A stretch of 14,500 bases of DNA from Bacteroidota bacterium (GCA_004356385.1 SMXL01000007.1:1-14500), one strand, 5' to 3'. Positions 1-7,998 are shown, counted from the first letter of the stretch. Notes: generated from the letters alone by a model not told the origin. Numbers and translations are program-made.

Positions 1-583
1 CAATCGCTGTAAAATTGAATGGGGTTACAGCGAATACAAATCCTTCCAGGGGTCGATACTGCAGCTTATTCCAAATACCCTTTGAAGAAGAGGGCTGCTC
101 CGAATAGATACGCTCCATGAATGACACATTAAACCGGAAGAAGTCAATCAATTCGCAAGCTGCGTCAATTTCAGCCTGGTAGGCGTTCTTGCTCTGACCC
201 AGCATGGTTGAAGCATTGATGGTATCTCTCCACGGGCCCGACAGGAGTTCAGCAGCCTTCAGAAAAATGGCGGCTCGTTCGGTCCATTCAAGGTTCTTCC
301 AATCATTTCGCGCTTTCATGGCGCTCTTTATGGCGTTTTGAATTTCGGGTTCGCCACACTGATGCGACGTTCCGATCTGCCTGCTCAGCTCGTGCGGTGC
401 ATAGACGGGCAACTCGGTTCCGGTTCTTACCTCATTGCCACCAATGAACGCTGGAATATCAACGACTTCGTCGCGCATCTCCAACAGACGCTTTCTCAGA
501 GATTTGCGTTCAGGGCTACCCGGCGCGTACGAACGCACCCTTTCATTGACGGGGATTGGGACGGAGGGGTACAGATTATTCAT
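1..583 (-). CDS. pruA: L-glutamate gamma-semialdehyde (1-pyrroline-5-carboxylate) dehydrogenase, N-terminal part, runs off the left edge
   Basis: Translating the minus strand from the ATG at 583-581 gives 194 uninterrupted codons to the window edge. The N-terminus carries the NERVRSYAPGSPERKSLRK stretch. Downstream are IPAFIGGNEVRTG, ELLSGPWRDTINASTMLGQ, AEIDAACELIDFFRFN and, at the very edge, RPLEGFVFAVTPFNFTAI. This order is diagnostic of the ALDH4-type enzyme (human ALDH4A1-like), which oxidises glutamate semialdehyde to glutamate with NAD+ in the second step of proline catabolism. In the family the Asn of PFNF belongs to the oxyanion-hole region. The catalytic Cys and Glu lie beyond the window. 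The full protein is usually about 540 residues, so roughly a third is visible. It is divergent to the giant gene, and no proline dehydrogenase is visible here. I see no strong ribosome binding site before the start. Confidence 0.93.
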   Translation of the reverse strand, partial: MNNLYPSVPIPVNERVRSYAPGSPERKSLRKRLLEMRDEVVDIPAFIGGNEVRTGTELPVYAPHELSRQIGTSHQCGEPEIQNAIKSAMKARNDWKNLEWTERAAIFLKAAELLSGPWRDTINASTMLGQSKNAYQAEIDAACELIDFFRFNVSFMERIYSEQPSSSKGIWNKLQYRPLEGFVFAVTPFNFTAI

Positions 584-964
584 GTCTAACCAGTTCGTTC
601 TCAGAATATGCACATCGTGGATCTCGATCGGCGTATAAAGTCGACCAGCAAAGGCCCAAAGTTACGCACGTTCGCGCATGGCGATAAACCTGTTCGCGGA
701 ATCTTCTAAGCAGATTGAGAGAAGGCAGATTTTTCCGATGAATACGAGGATATTTCCGTCGTTTGTCCTGCATTTCATGTTTGGAAGTATTCAGAGCAAG
801 GGGGCACTCGAACAAGGCATATCAACCATATTAAAGAGAAACGGCCTGTTTTGGTGAGATTTATTCGGTTGCGTCCGGATTGGTTCCGAATGAGGCACAA
901 TCATGGTATTCGCGTGGACCGGAATAATCTGTAAGACAAAACGGTGCTCCGGCATCACAAGGCT
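584..964. other. Divergent intergenic region between pruA and the giant repeat gene
   Basis: This 381-base stretch lies between two divergently transcribed genes and must hold both promoters. Short open frames exist on both strands, but their translations are Arg/His/Cys-rich, resemble no family I know and look like chance. A 7-base direct repeat, GTTCGCG, occurs twice near 670-700. I find no convincing -35/-10 pair, no TAnnTTTG box, no riboswitch and no tRNA. Confidence 0.5.
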
Positions 965-3900
965 ATGCCTCACAGAAATGATGATAACAAGGTTGCTCAT
1001 ATCAAAGAGAATGTTAAACAACAACTCTTTCGTGCAATCACAAAACAGGCAGCGACCGAACTCGCGTCGCTAAAGGACGAAGATCTCGCCGCGCGCTTAG
1101 AAGAAATCGATCTCGATTCGGATGGGAAAGGTATTTCCGAGAAGCTGCGCGAACGGATACTTGATCAACTTGCCCGCCAGGTGATGCCGCCCTTCAACGA
1201 GCTTGAAGCGGCAGTGAATCAGATGGTGTTGAAAACACTTTCTGAAGGGGACGCTCTGGAAGAACTGAGTTCACGCGTACGTCACGAAGTTCAGACGCGG
1301 GTAGAGGAGATCATAGAAGCCAAGCTTTCAGAGATGATTGAAGACTCGGGCACTATCGTTCGAGATCTGGCCAACACCGTCTCCATCGACGTCGACGAGC
1401 ATCTCACAGATGCACGCTCTATTCTTGAAAGTAGAACACGATCAATAGTTGCTAATACTTTATCTAACATTGAGTTAGATACATCTAGCCTGGTTGCAGA
1501 AGTTCTTTCTAAAACGGATGTGGACTTTTCCAGGGACCTTGAAAAGGCGGTTGGAGAAATAGAAACTCAAATGTTTCAGAAGATTTCTGAGCGTCTTGAA
1601 AGAATAGAAATCGACTCCAAGTCGCTCGTAGACGACTTGGTATCCAATTCCGCTTTTGAATCAGATGTGAACCTGGCCGTACAGGTGATCAACGCACGCC
1701 TTAAAGATCGTATCGAGCAAGAACTGTCAGCCATTGAAGTTGACACGGTTTCAATTGCTGCTGAAGTTGCTCAAACGATGGATTTGAATACAGACGTTGA
1801 TCTCGGAGCCGCGACGGAAAAACTTCTGGTTAGGACACGCGAAGAAATTCTCGTACAACTTCAAGAAGTTTCGATCGATGGTGAAGGCGTTGCTGAAGAC
1901 ATTGCTTCATCGATGAAACTAAATCGCAAGTACAACCTGTCAGCCGCAGAGGAATCACTCAAATCCCGGCTCAGAAAGAAAGTCAGAGATCACCTCGAAA
2001 GCCTGAAGCTGAATCCGGCTGAGTTGACAGCGGCTGTGGCCAATAAAATGCCGATTGAGGCCGAGGCAGATCTGAACACTGCCGGAATTATTCTGACCAA
2101 TCGTATACAGGCAGAGATTCAAAAGAAGATTACCAAGATTAAGATCGACGTGGATGCCATCGCTGAAGATCTGGCCTACAACATCGATTTGAACCACGAT
2201 TTTGATTCAGAACATGCCGAGACAATTCTAGCGGACCGAGTCCAAAAAGACATTCGTGATCAGCTCGATAAGATCACGATCGACGCTCAACCAATTTCCG
2301 AGGATATCGCCCAGAATATGCCCGTACAGGCAGATTACGACATCAATGCAGCGGGATCCATCATCGAAAACCGTATTAAAGAACGCATCAAGCGAGAGCT
2401 TCAACAGCGTGAAGTCGCCGTCGAAGAAATGGCTTCCGAGATTGCGCGCGAACATCCCATCCAAATTAACAACGAGATGGGACCAGCAGAAAATATCCTT
2501 GAGTCGAGAATTCGGAAGCTGATCGAAGATCGACTGGATTCAGTGGATATTGACACCGACGCGATATCTCGTGAAATTGCCGGGCAGGTTCAGCTGGATG
2601 CTAAGTTCGATCTCGAGCGAGTCACATCCATTCTTAAATCCCGGATGCGTGACCTCTTGGTCAAGGAATTATCAGTGATCGACGTGGGCTCCGAAGCGAT
2701 GGCCGAAGAGATCGCTCACCGAATTGAAATCGAGATTGATTCGAATCTCGAAGAAGCCATGTCGATTCTTCGTGCGCGCACGAAGGACATTGTTAAGGAG
2801 AAAATTTATTCGGCAGACCTTGACCTGGAAGCCATTAGCCGTGAACTGGCGATCGAAGCGCCCATCGAGGTTTCCGATCGAATTGACAGTGCCATGGATA
2901 TTCTGGAATCCCGCACCCGAAAGCAGGTTTCTCAGAAGCTTGCCGGTGTTGAATTCGACACGAATGCCATGGCTGATGAAATCGCCGGAAGCTTATCTAT
3001 CGAGCTGGAAGGCACGTTCGATGACGCGAGGGCCATTTTAGAAAGCCGGACCAAAGAAAGAGTTCGCGATCAGTTGTCTGCAGTGGGAGTCAATTCCAAA
3101 CGCATCGCGGAAGAAATAGCGAACCGGCTACCCATTGATACCGGTGACAGCGTCGAAGAAGCGATTCCAATTCTGGTTTCCAGAATGCGCAGCCTGATTG
3201 AATCTGAACTTGATCAAGCCGATCTGAACTCAGAGAAAATGGCATCCGAGATTGCGAATTCGACCCAACTAGATGTGGATGAGGGCATTGAGCGAGGTAA
3301 ACAGATCATCCAGAATCGGCTTCGCCAGGAGCTGATGCTACGCTTATCTGATCCAACGGACGCCGAGTACGATATCGCAGATGAAGTCGTGTCGAATCTG
3401 GAATATGATGAAGATCGACTGACACAATTAACCGAACAGGCGAAAGCCTCTTGGCAAGATCGTCTTGTAGAGAAAATAGAACGCCGAGTACGCGAATCGG
3501 TCGATACGGTTGAAGAGCTTCAGGAGGCCGCTCTGGCAAAATATATTGGAGCAGGTGCCTGGTTTGAACAAGCGGTATCGAAGACGTACACACAGCTTCG
3601 CGAAATGGTCGCTCAGCAAACCGAGCATCAAATCAGTAACTCGTCAGAATTCGTCGACGAGGCGTCCGAACAGATTACGAAAAATACGTCGCTCGTTGAA
3701 GAAGCATCCTTACGCGTTAGAAAACAGCTGATTGAGAATGTCGCGAAAGACACGTTAAATGGCCTCGACAATTTTGAGGAGATCGTTGAAGACGCGCGGC
3801 AACACATCGAACATGACCACGATGTACTCATTGCCGCAAACGCTGTGCTGAGGAACAGACTGCTGCAGGACATGGCAGGCTCTGTTCTGGAAGAATTGAC

Positions 3901-6337
3901 AGACGCGAACAAAGCCAGTATTGAGGCGATGTCATTCATATCCAGTGAACATCCGACCTTCAGAAAAGCGTGCGAACGGGTCCGTCAAAAAGCCACCGAA
4001 GAAATTTCAGGACGTGTTTTGTCAGATTTTTCGGATTCCGGTAAGATCGCCGATTCTGTGGAGCGCGCGTTCGAGAACCAAAGCGAATACGTACAGAGCG
4101 CATTGATCGCATCCAATCAGAAAATGGTTGAGAGGATCACTGGACTCATGATCGAGCGCCTTGAGGATATCGAGCAGGTTGCGTCTGCAGCTGCTAGGAG
4201 CATTCCTGCTGACGATGACCGAATCGTATCCGCAGTTGATGAGGCTACAAGAAAGCTCATCGAAGACGTTGCAAAGGCCTCGAAAGAGCGATTGGCTGAC
4301 AAGCACGATACGTCCTCCAAAGCACGCATGCTACTCCAACCCTCTCTTCCTGAGGTAGAAAGAGCAGCAGACGCTCTCGAAAGTCAATTGCTTTCCGAAG
4401 TTTCGGAAGAGGCGAAACGTCGCTTGAACAATGTCGCAGAATCGTCTGAGAAAGCCCGTTCCTACGTGGACGCTGGAAATGAACAGATGAGAGCCATCAC
4501 GAGTCAACTGAAGGATAATCTCCTGAAAGAGACGGCGACCACTGCCTTAAATGAACTGAGCGACAACTATGTGGCGGCGACGCAGGCACGGGCACACATT
4601 GGAGATGATGCAAGCCAGATTGACCAGGTCGTTGCTGTTCTTAGGGAGATGCTCGTATCTGAGATTGCCAAGGCAGGTGTCGATCAGTTAGGATCCCCGG
4701 ACGAAGTAGCTAGAGAGTCGATAGGTCGTCTGCCAGACGAGTCAAAACCGGTCCATGACGCCATCGAGAGTTTAAAGGAGATGCTGATCTCCGAGATTCT
4801 TGACCAGTCCCTCGAGTCGTTAAGTGATGCAGAGTCGACAGCCTCAAATGTGATTGATCGAATTGATCCTGAACACGAGGTTCTCCGATCAGCAGGAAAA
4901 ATTGTTCGTGAAAAGATGACGGAGCGTCTTTTCCAGGAAGCACTGAAGAGTCTGTCCGCGGGTTCGAAACGTGGAGATGAATCAGCTGAACAAGCATTTT
5001 TCTCTGAGGCTCTAAGAACCCTCACCTCCAAGAAGCCTGCAGGCGAGGAAACCGAACCCGAAGCATCGGAAGCTGAAGCAGCAGAAGTTTCTTCGGAGGA
5101 CGGTGTGCCCAAGCAAGAAGAATCAGACTCAAGTTCAGCCGCATACGGTCATTCAGATTGGAAGTCACTTGCAGATCTCGGCTCCATTTCCGAGTCAGGC
5201 TCTGTTGCTGACGCCGAGCAGAATATGGACTCAGATTCTGTCGATGACGAGCTCGATGCTGACGATGTCGACGATATCAGTCCAGGTTTCCGCTTCGAAC
5301 TTGCAGAAAGTGACGCGAATGAAAGCGAAGGCATTGCGGCGGACGAGATCGTACAGGAAGACAGTTTATCGGATAATGTCGCGCCCGAAGAACGTACCCA
5401 GAATACCGTGAAACCGATTTCCAACGATGCATCAATCGGGGATGGAGCTCCACATGGAATCGTTCCGGAAATGAAGGTTTCATCCACTCCGGATACGGGC
5501 CAGGTTTACTATGTATATGGAATTATGTCAGCCGAGAGCAGCTACGTTATCAACGGTGAATTTCATTCAGGAATGACCGACTCTTCTGAGGTTTTTGTAG
5601 TGAATGGCGGTCAACTCAGTGCAATTGTAAGTATCGAGGAGAGTCCCCCGTTTGGAAAACATGCCATCGAATCGAGCATGAAGGACACAGAATGGCTCAA
5701 GAATAAGGTACGCCGACATGCCGCTGTTCTATTCGAAATCAAGAAGGATGCGACGCTTGTCCCCATCCGATTCGGTATGAGCTGCGACACGGAAGATGAG
5801 ATCATGGGCCTGATCGCTGAGCAGCAGCAGCATTTTGAGGATACACTCGAAAGGCTCCACGGGAAATCGGAGTTTGGTGTTCGTGTATTCTGTGACGCGG
5901 AAAGACTTCGCGATGCGATTTCGAAAAGCGATCAGCAGATAGAAAAATCGATTGAAGGGATGCCAAAAGGAGTTTCCAGAGCCCTTCAAAACATGTTGAA
6001 TGATGAAGACGATTCCGAAAATTCTGTGATTGGACAAAACTTACTCGAGACGTGCATAGGTAGATCGCACAGCATCCTCTTGGAACTGTCGTCCGAAGGC
6101 ACTTTTAAGGATGCCACGAATCAGTTGGATTCGGAGGGTCGCACTCTCATCATGAACGCTGCATATCTCGTACCTACACATATGGAGACGCAGTTCGGCG
6201 ATTGCATCGAGCGACTTGCGACCGAGTATGAAGCTATTGGACTGGTGTTCGAGAAATCGGGTCCGTGGCCACCTTTCCATTTCGTCGAGTCGAATGACAG
6301 TGATGAAACGGAGTCTGTCACGGGCATCGGTGTCTAG
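965..6337 (+). CDS. Giant (about 1790 aa) helical-repeat protein with C-terminal GvpL/GvpF gas-vesicle domain
   Basis: Residues are counted from the ATG at 965. An in-frame GTG at 944 would add 7 residues, and a stop at 932-934 limits the frame; neither start has a good ribosome binding site. The layout is: charged N-terminus (1-105); about 15 units of 45 residues (106-778, one of them 43); a 48-residue unit (779-826); 11 units of exactly 44 residues (827-1310) plus a half unit; an acidic linker (about 1361-1513); and a GvpL/F domain (1514-1774). That domain shows VYYVYGI, WLKNKVRRHAAVL, LVPIRFG, LIMNAAYLVP and GPWPPFHFV, all hallmarks of the family. GvpL/F proteins are accessory or minor components of gas-vesicle assembly and are usually about 250 residues, so this is about seven times longer. 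There is no signal peptide or membrane segment, so it is probably cytoplasmic. The repeats are amphipathic and charged, predicted helical, and could be a GvpC-like scaffold (inference). No other gvp gene is in the window. The domain call is firm; the function is unknown. Confidence 0.9.
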   Translation: MPHRNDDNKVAHIKENVKQQLFRAITKQAATELASLKDEDLAARLEEIDLDSDGKGISEKLRERILDQLARQVMPPFNELEAAVNQMVLKTLSEGDALEELSSRVRHEVQTRVEEIIEAKLSEMIEDSGTIVRDLANTVSIDVDEHLTDARSILESRTRSIVANTLSNIELDTSSLVAEVLSKTDVDFSRDLEKAVGEIETQMFQKISERLERIEIDSKSLVDDLVSNSAFESDVNLAVQVINARLKDRIEQELSAIEVDTVSIAAEVAQTMDLNTDVDLGAATEKLLVRTREEILVQLQEVSIDGEGVAEDIASSMKLNRKYNLSAAEESLKSRLRKKVRDHLESLKLNPAELTAAVANKMPIEAEADLNTAGIILTNRIQAEIQKKITKIKIDVDAIAEDLAYNIDLNHDFDSEHAETILADRVQKDIRDQLDKITIDAQPISEDIAQNMPVQADYDINAAGSIIENRIKERIKRELQQREVAVEEMASEIAREHPIQINNEMGPAENILESRIRKLIEDRLDSVDIDTDAISREIAGQVQLDAKFDLERVTSILKSRMRDLLVKELSVIDVGSEAMAEEIAHRIEIEIDSNLEEAMSILRARTKDIVKEKIYSADLDLEAISRELAIEAPIEVSDRIDSAMDILESRTRKQVSQKLAGVEFDTNAMADEIAGSLSIELEGTFDDARAILESRTKERVRDQLSAVGVNSKRIAEEIANRLPIDTGDSVEEAIPILVSRMRSLIESELDQADLNSEKMASEIANSTQLDVDEGIERGKQIIQNRLRQELMLRLSDPTDAEYDIADEVVSNLEYDEDRLTQLTEQAKASWQDRLVEKIERRVRESVDTVEELQEAALAKYIGAGAWFEQAVSKTYTQLREMVAQQTEHQISNSSEFVDEASEQITKNTSLVEEASLRVRKQLIENVAKDTLNGLDNFEEIVEDARQHIEHDHDVLIAANAVLRNRLLQDMAGSVLEELTDANKASIEAMSFISSEHPTFRKACERVRQKATEEISGRVLSDFSDSGKIADSVERAFENQSEYVQSALIASNQKMVERITGLMIERLEDIEQVASAAARSIPADDDRIVSAVDEATRKLIEDVAKASKERLADKHDTSSKARMLLQPSLPEVERAADALESQLLSEVSEEAKRRLNNVAESSEKARSYVDAGNEQMRAITSQLKDNLLKETATTALNELSDNYVAATQARAHIGDDASQIDQVVAVLREMLVSEIAKAGVDQLGSPDEVARESIGRLPDESKPVHDAIESLKEMLISEILDQSLESLSDAESTASNVIDRIDPEHEVLRSAGKIVREKMTERLFQEALKSLSAGSKRGDESAEQAFFSEALRTLTSKKPAGEETEPEASEAEAAEVSSEDGVPKQEESDSSSAAYGHSDWKSLADLGSISESGSVADAEQNMDSDSVDDELDADDVDDISPGFRFELAESDANESEGIAADEIVQEDSLSDNVAPEERTQNTVKPISNDASIGDGAPHGIVPEMKVSSTPDTGQVYYVYGIMSAESSYVINGEFHSGMTDSSEVFVVNGGQLSAIVSIEESPPFGKHAIESSMKDTEWLKNKVRRHAAVLFEIKKDATLVPIRFGMSCDTEDEIMGLIAEQQQHFEDTLERLHGKSEFGVRVFCDAERLRDAISKSDQQIEKSIEGMPKGVSRALQNMLNDEDDSENSVIGQNLLETCIGRSHSILLELSSEGTFKDATNQLDSEGRTLIMNAAYLVPTHMETQFGDCIERLATEYEAIGLVFEKSGPWPPFHFVESNDSDETESVTGIGV
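1280..3298 (+). repeat. Array of about 15 tandem 45-residue (135-base) protein repeats
   Basis: Aligning the translation by eye gives units starting at 1280, 1415, 1550, 1679 and then every 135 bases to 3164. All units are 45 codons except the third (1550-1678), which is 43. Recurring positions within a unit are: Ile/Leu at 3-4, Arg at 7 (in nearly every unit), Ile/Val near 12, Leu at 16, hydrophobic at 19 and 21, Asp at 22, hydrophobic at 26, an acidic residue at 28-29, Ile/Val at 30, Ala at 31, hydrophobic at 36, Leu/Ile at 42 and Ala at 45. Several units share ILESRT. The DNA copies are well diverged, so this is an old array held in register by protein structure and not a recent satellite. 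Confidence 0.88.
3299..3442 (+). repeat. 48-residue junction unit between the two repeat arrays
   Basis: The unit begins like the 45-residue family, with KQIIQNRLRQEL keeping Arg at position 7. It is 48 codons long and departs from the consensus after about residue 17. The next codon, at 3443, starts the strict 44-residue register. It marks the switch point from one period to the other inside a continuous reading frame. Confidence 0.7.
3443..4894 (+). repeat. Array of 11 tandem 44-residue (132-base) protein repeats
   Basis: From 3443 the translation falls into 11 consecutive units of exactly 44 codons with no indels, followed by a half unit (4895 to about 4963, GKIVREKMTERLFQEALKSL). Recurring positions are Leu/Val at 4, Leu at 8 in many units, an acidic residue at 10-11, hydrophobic at 12 and 17, Leu at 20 in many units, a mostly acidic turn-like second half, and Ala at 44 in 9 of 11 units (Ile and Val in the other two). 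Similarity between units is low. The register is supported by the exact spacing of the terminal Ala and of the Leu and acidic positions. It is probably related to the 45-residue family, sharing a terminal Ala and an N-terminal amphipathic segment, with one residue lost. Confidence 0.8.
5045..5503 (+). other. Acidic, Ser/Glu/Asp-rich linker region within the giant protein
   Basis: The translation of this stretch (about residues 1361-1513) is dominated by Glu, Asp, Ser and Ala, for example EASEAEAAEVSSEDG and DSDSVDDELDADDVDD, with very few Lys or Arg residues and no repeat register. It is predicted to be disordered. It joins the repeat arrays to the folded GvpL/F domain and would act as a flexible, strongly negative tether. 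Confidence 0.75.
5504..6286 (+). other. GvpL/GvpF domain encoded at the 3' end of the giant gene
   Basis: The segment begins with VYYVYGI, the usual first strand of GvpF/L. It continues through GGQLSAIVS, WLKNKVRRHAAVLFEI, LVPIRFG, HFEDTLERLHGKSEFGVRV, SEGRTLIMNAAYLVP and FEKSGPWPPFHFV. Both halves of the family fold appear complete, with no truncation or frameshift. The family is known from gas-vesicle clusters, where GvpF binds GvpA and these proteins are needed for assembly. About 16 residues rich in Asp, Glu and Ser follow the domain. Confidence 0.92.
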
Positions 6338-6404
6338 ATTGACTAGGCAAGCTCCTGGGAAGGCACATAGGCATAGCCCGGATCAATTAAACGGTCCGAT
6401 CGTC

Positions 6405-6430
6405 TTGGGCGGATCAGTTCCTCCCGCCAA
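6405..6430 (+). other. Imperfect hairpin just upstream of the LolC/E-type gene
   Basis: TTGG plus CGG (6405-6412, with one bulged G) can pair with CCG plus CCAA (6424-6430) around an 11-base loop. It sits 11 bases before the TTG start at 6442. No T-run follows, so it is not a convincing terminator. It could be an RNA structure near the start, or chance. Confidence 0.2.
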
Positions 6431-6441
6431 CCCAGGAAGCT

Positions 6442-7686
6442 TTGCCACCTTCACTTGAGCGATACATTGCGCTTCGGTATTTACGAAGAGCACAAGGAAG
6501 ATCCGAAGGACGTCGATTCCTTCGATTGATTACGTTCATTTCTGTAGGCGGTGTAGCGCTTGGAGTCGCGACGCTCATTCTCGCCCTTTCTATCGTGAGG
6601 GGTTTCAGCCGAGAAATCGAGTCCAAGATCGTTGGCTTCGGAGCCCAGATACAGATCGAAAGTTTTCGGGACGCTCCACTTGACAACGCGTCGTTGCTGT
6701 ACGATCAACTGGTGGCTTTCGAAGCTGTAGAAAAGGCGTCTCCGGTTGTTCAGGAATTTATCCTTCTCAGAAAATCAAGTACCCGAATTGACGGGGTTTC
6801 GATTTGGGGGACGGATGTCTTACCCGACTACCTCGACGGAGCCCTTCAAGAGGGGAGTGGCACCTTCGATGCCCGAGCAGATGGTTTGGTCGGCATGGTA
6901 ATCGGCAGAAAATTGGCTTCGTCGCTCGCGCTCAGCCTGGGTGACCGGATTACCGCGTTTTCGCTGAGAAACCGAGCCGGTGTAGAGAGTGTGTCACGAA
7001 CCCCGAAAGTGAAGCAGTTTCACGTTTCAGGGATCTTTGAAACCTCATTGGCCAATTTCGACGAGTTGTATGTTTTTACGGACTTGGACACGGCTCGTCG
7101 ACTGCTGGAGTATCGGCAGGACGAAGTCACACGATATGATCTGTCGCTTTACGAAGGATCAGATCCGCGAACGGTTGCCGAGTTGATTGATGCAGACCTC
7201 GTTTTTCCGCTGATGGCGCGCTCCATCTATGACGTGTATAGCAGTCTTTTTGCCTGGGTCAATCTTCAGGAAAATATTATCCCTCTCGTAATCGGGATTA
7301 TTATTCTGGTTGCCGCGTTTAATATCATTGGAACCCTTCTCATGATTATCCTCGAAAAAACTCGGGAGGTGGGTATTCTTTCGAGTATGGGTGCTTCTGC
7401 CGCGAGTCTCAGAAGGTTGTTTCTAACACTAGGCATGTACATAGGCGTGGCCGGTGTGATCATTGGCGAGGTCACTGCGCTCATCCTTGCAGGAATGCAG
7501 CTGCGGTTCTCAATCATTCCGCTACCGGAGGAGGCGTACTATATGAGTACGGCGCCCATTCAGTTGAATGGTTATGATTTTGTGATCGTCGGCGTTTTGA
7601 CTTTAATGATGTGCGCCGCCGCCTCCTATTTTCCTGCGCGTTTCGCGTCCAGTATAGAGCCCATCAAGGCCATTCATTCTGGCTAA
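6442..7686 (+). CDS. LolC/LolE-type ABC transporter permease (FtsX/MacB superfamily)
   Basis: The 414-residue product starts with ERYIALRYLRR and a first membrane segment at about 29-52 (FISVGGVALGVATLILAL). A periplasmic domain of about 225 residues follows. Three more membrane segments lie at about 279-304, 328-352 and 378-400, and the end is SSIEPIKAIHSG. This four-helix layout, the ISVGGVALGVA entry helix and the C-terminal EP-x-AI motif are typical of LolC/LolE, which with the ATPase LolD extract lipoproteins from the inner membrane for delivery to LolA. Length is normal for the family. No ATG or GTG exists between the upstream stop (6388-6390) and the conserved N-terminus, so the start is probably the TTG at 6442, preceded by AGGAAG at short spacing. 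No lolD is visible. moaD follows after 27 bases, so co-transcription is possible. LolC and LolE cannot be told apart here. Confidence 0.88.
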   Translation: MPPSLERYIALRYLRRAQGRSEGRRFLRLITFISVGGVALGVATLILALSIVRGFSREIESKIVGFGAQIQIESFRDAPLDNASLLYDQLVAFEAVEKASPVVQEFILLRKSSTRIDGVSIWGTDVLPDYLDGALQEGSGTFDARADGLVGMVIGRKLASSLALSLGDRITAFSLRNRAGVESVSRTPKVKQFHVSGIFETSLANFDELYVFTDLDTARRLLEYRQDEVTRYDLSLYEGSDPRTVAELIDADLVFPLMARSIYDVYSSLFAWVNLQENIIPLVIGIIILVAAFNIIGTLLMIILEKTREVGILSSMGASAASLRRLFLTLGMYIGVAGVIIGEVTALILAGMQLRFSIIPLPEEAYYMSTAPIQLNGYDFVIVGVLTLMMCAAASYFPARFASSIEPIKAIHSG

Positions 7687-7713
7687 CCTTGCTCTCATTT
7701 CATTTTAGCTTCA

Positions 7714-7959
7714 ATGACACTTACGGTAAAATATTATGCCATTCTGAAGGAAACCACAGGGCTTTCCACTGAGGTCCTTGAGGCCCCTGAAGGATGTACC
7801 GGGGCTGATCTTCTAGAACTCGTACGGGAGCGCCATCCAAAATGCGCGGAATTGATGGCATCGGTTAGGATCGCAAATGCCGAATCCTATATTTCGAATG
7901 AGACCGTTCTCGAATCCGATTCGACACTGCTTCTTATCCCACCTGTCAGTGGTGGATAG
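7714..7959 (+). CDS. moaD: Molybdopterin synthase small subunit MoaD (sulfur carrier)
   Basis: The 81-residue ubiquitin-like protein begins MTLTVKYYAILKETTG and ends LLIPPVSGG. The C-terminal Gly-Gly is the residue pair that is adenylated and converted to a thiocarboxylate to donate sulfur to precursor Z (cPMP) in molybdenum cofactor synthesis. Length and both termini match the family. The start ATG is the only sensible one. moaE follows immediately, giving both subunits of molybdopterin synthase in order. The activating enzyme MoeB and the earlier enzymes MoaA and MoaC are not in the window. Confidence 0.93.
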   Translation: MTLTVKYYAILKETTGLSTEVLEAPEGCTGADLLELVRERHPKCAELMASVRIANAESYISNETVLESDSTLLLIPPVSGG

Positions 7960-7962
7960 CAT

Positions 7963-7977
7963 GTGCTCGCTGAGCAC
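7963..7977 (+). other. Perfect 6-bp hairpin between moaD and moaE
   Basis: GTGCTC and GAGCAC form a perfect 6-bp stem around a GCT loop, directly after the moaD stop. It overlaps the alternative GTG start of moaE, which is one reason to prefer the ATG at 7999. No T-run follows. It might affect coupling or mRNA stability between the two cistrons; otherwise it is chance. Confidence 0.3.
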
Positions 7978-7998
7978 GCACGGAAATACGCGAGACGC

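Noticed and set aside
338..815. Short open frames on both strands at the left end
   Set aside because: Those up to 583 are shadows of pruA on the minus strand. Those beyond lie in the divergent gap and have Arg/His/Cys-rich, unrecognisable translations.
1280..4894. Repeat arrays considered as a DNA satellite, CRISPR array or assembly artefact
   Set aside because: The periodicity is at the protein level. DNA copies are well diverged, there are no conserved DNA repeats with spacers, and a single frame stays open throughout.
1280..4894. Repeats considered as true GvpC repeats
   Set aside because: The period (45/44) and residue pattern do not match the 33-residue cyanobacterial or 32-40-residue haloarchaeal GvpC repeats I know. 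Only the style is similar, so I kept it as an analogy.
4684..5112. Long antisense open frame (142 residues) opposite the giant gene
   Set aside because: Its Ser/Arg-rich translation is what reversing acidic Glu/Asp/Ser codons produces. It overlaps a clear coding region and resembles no family.
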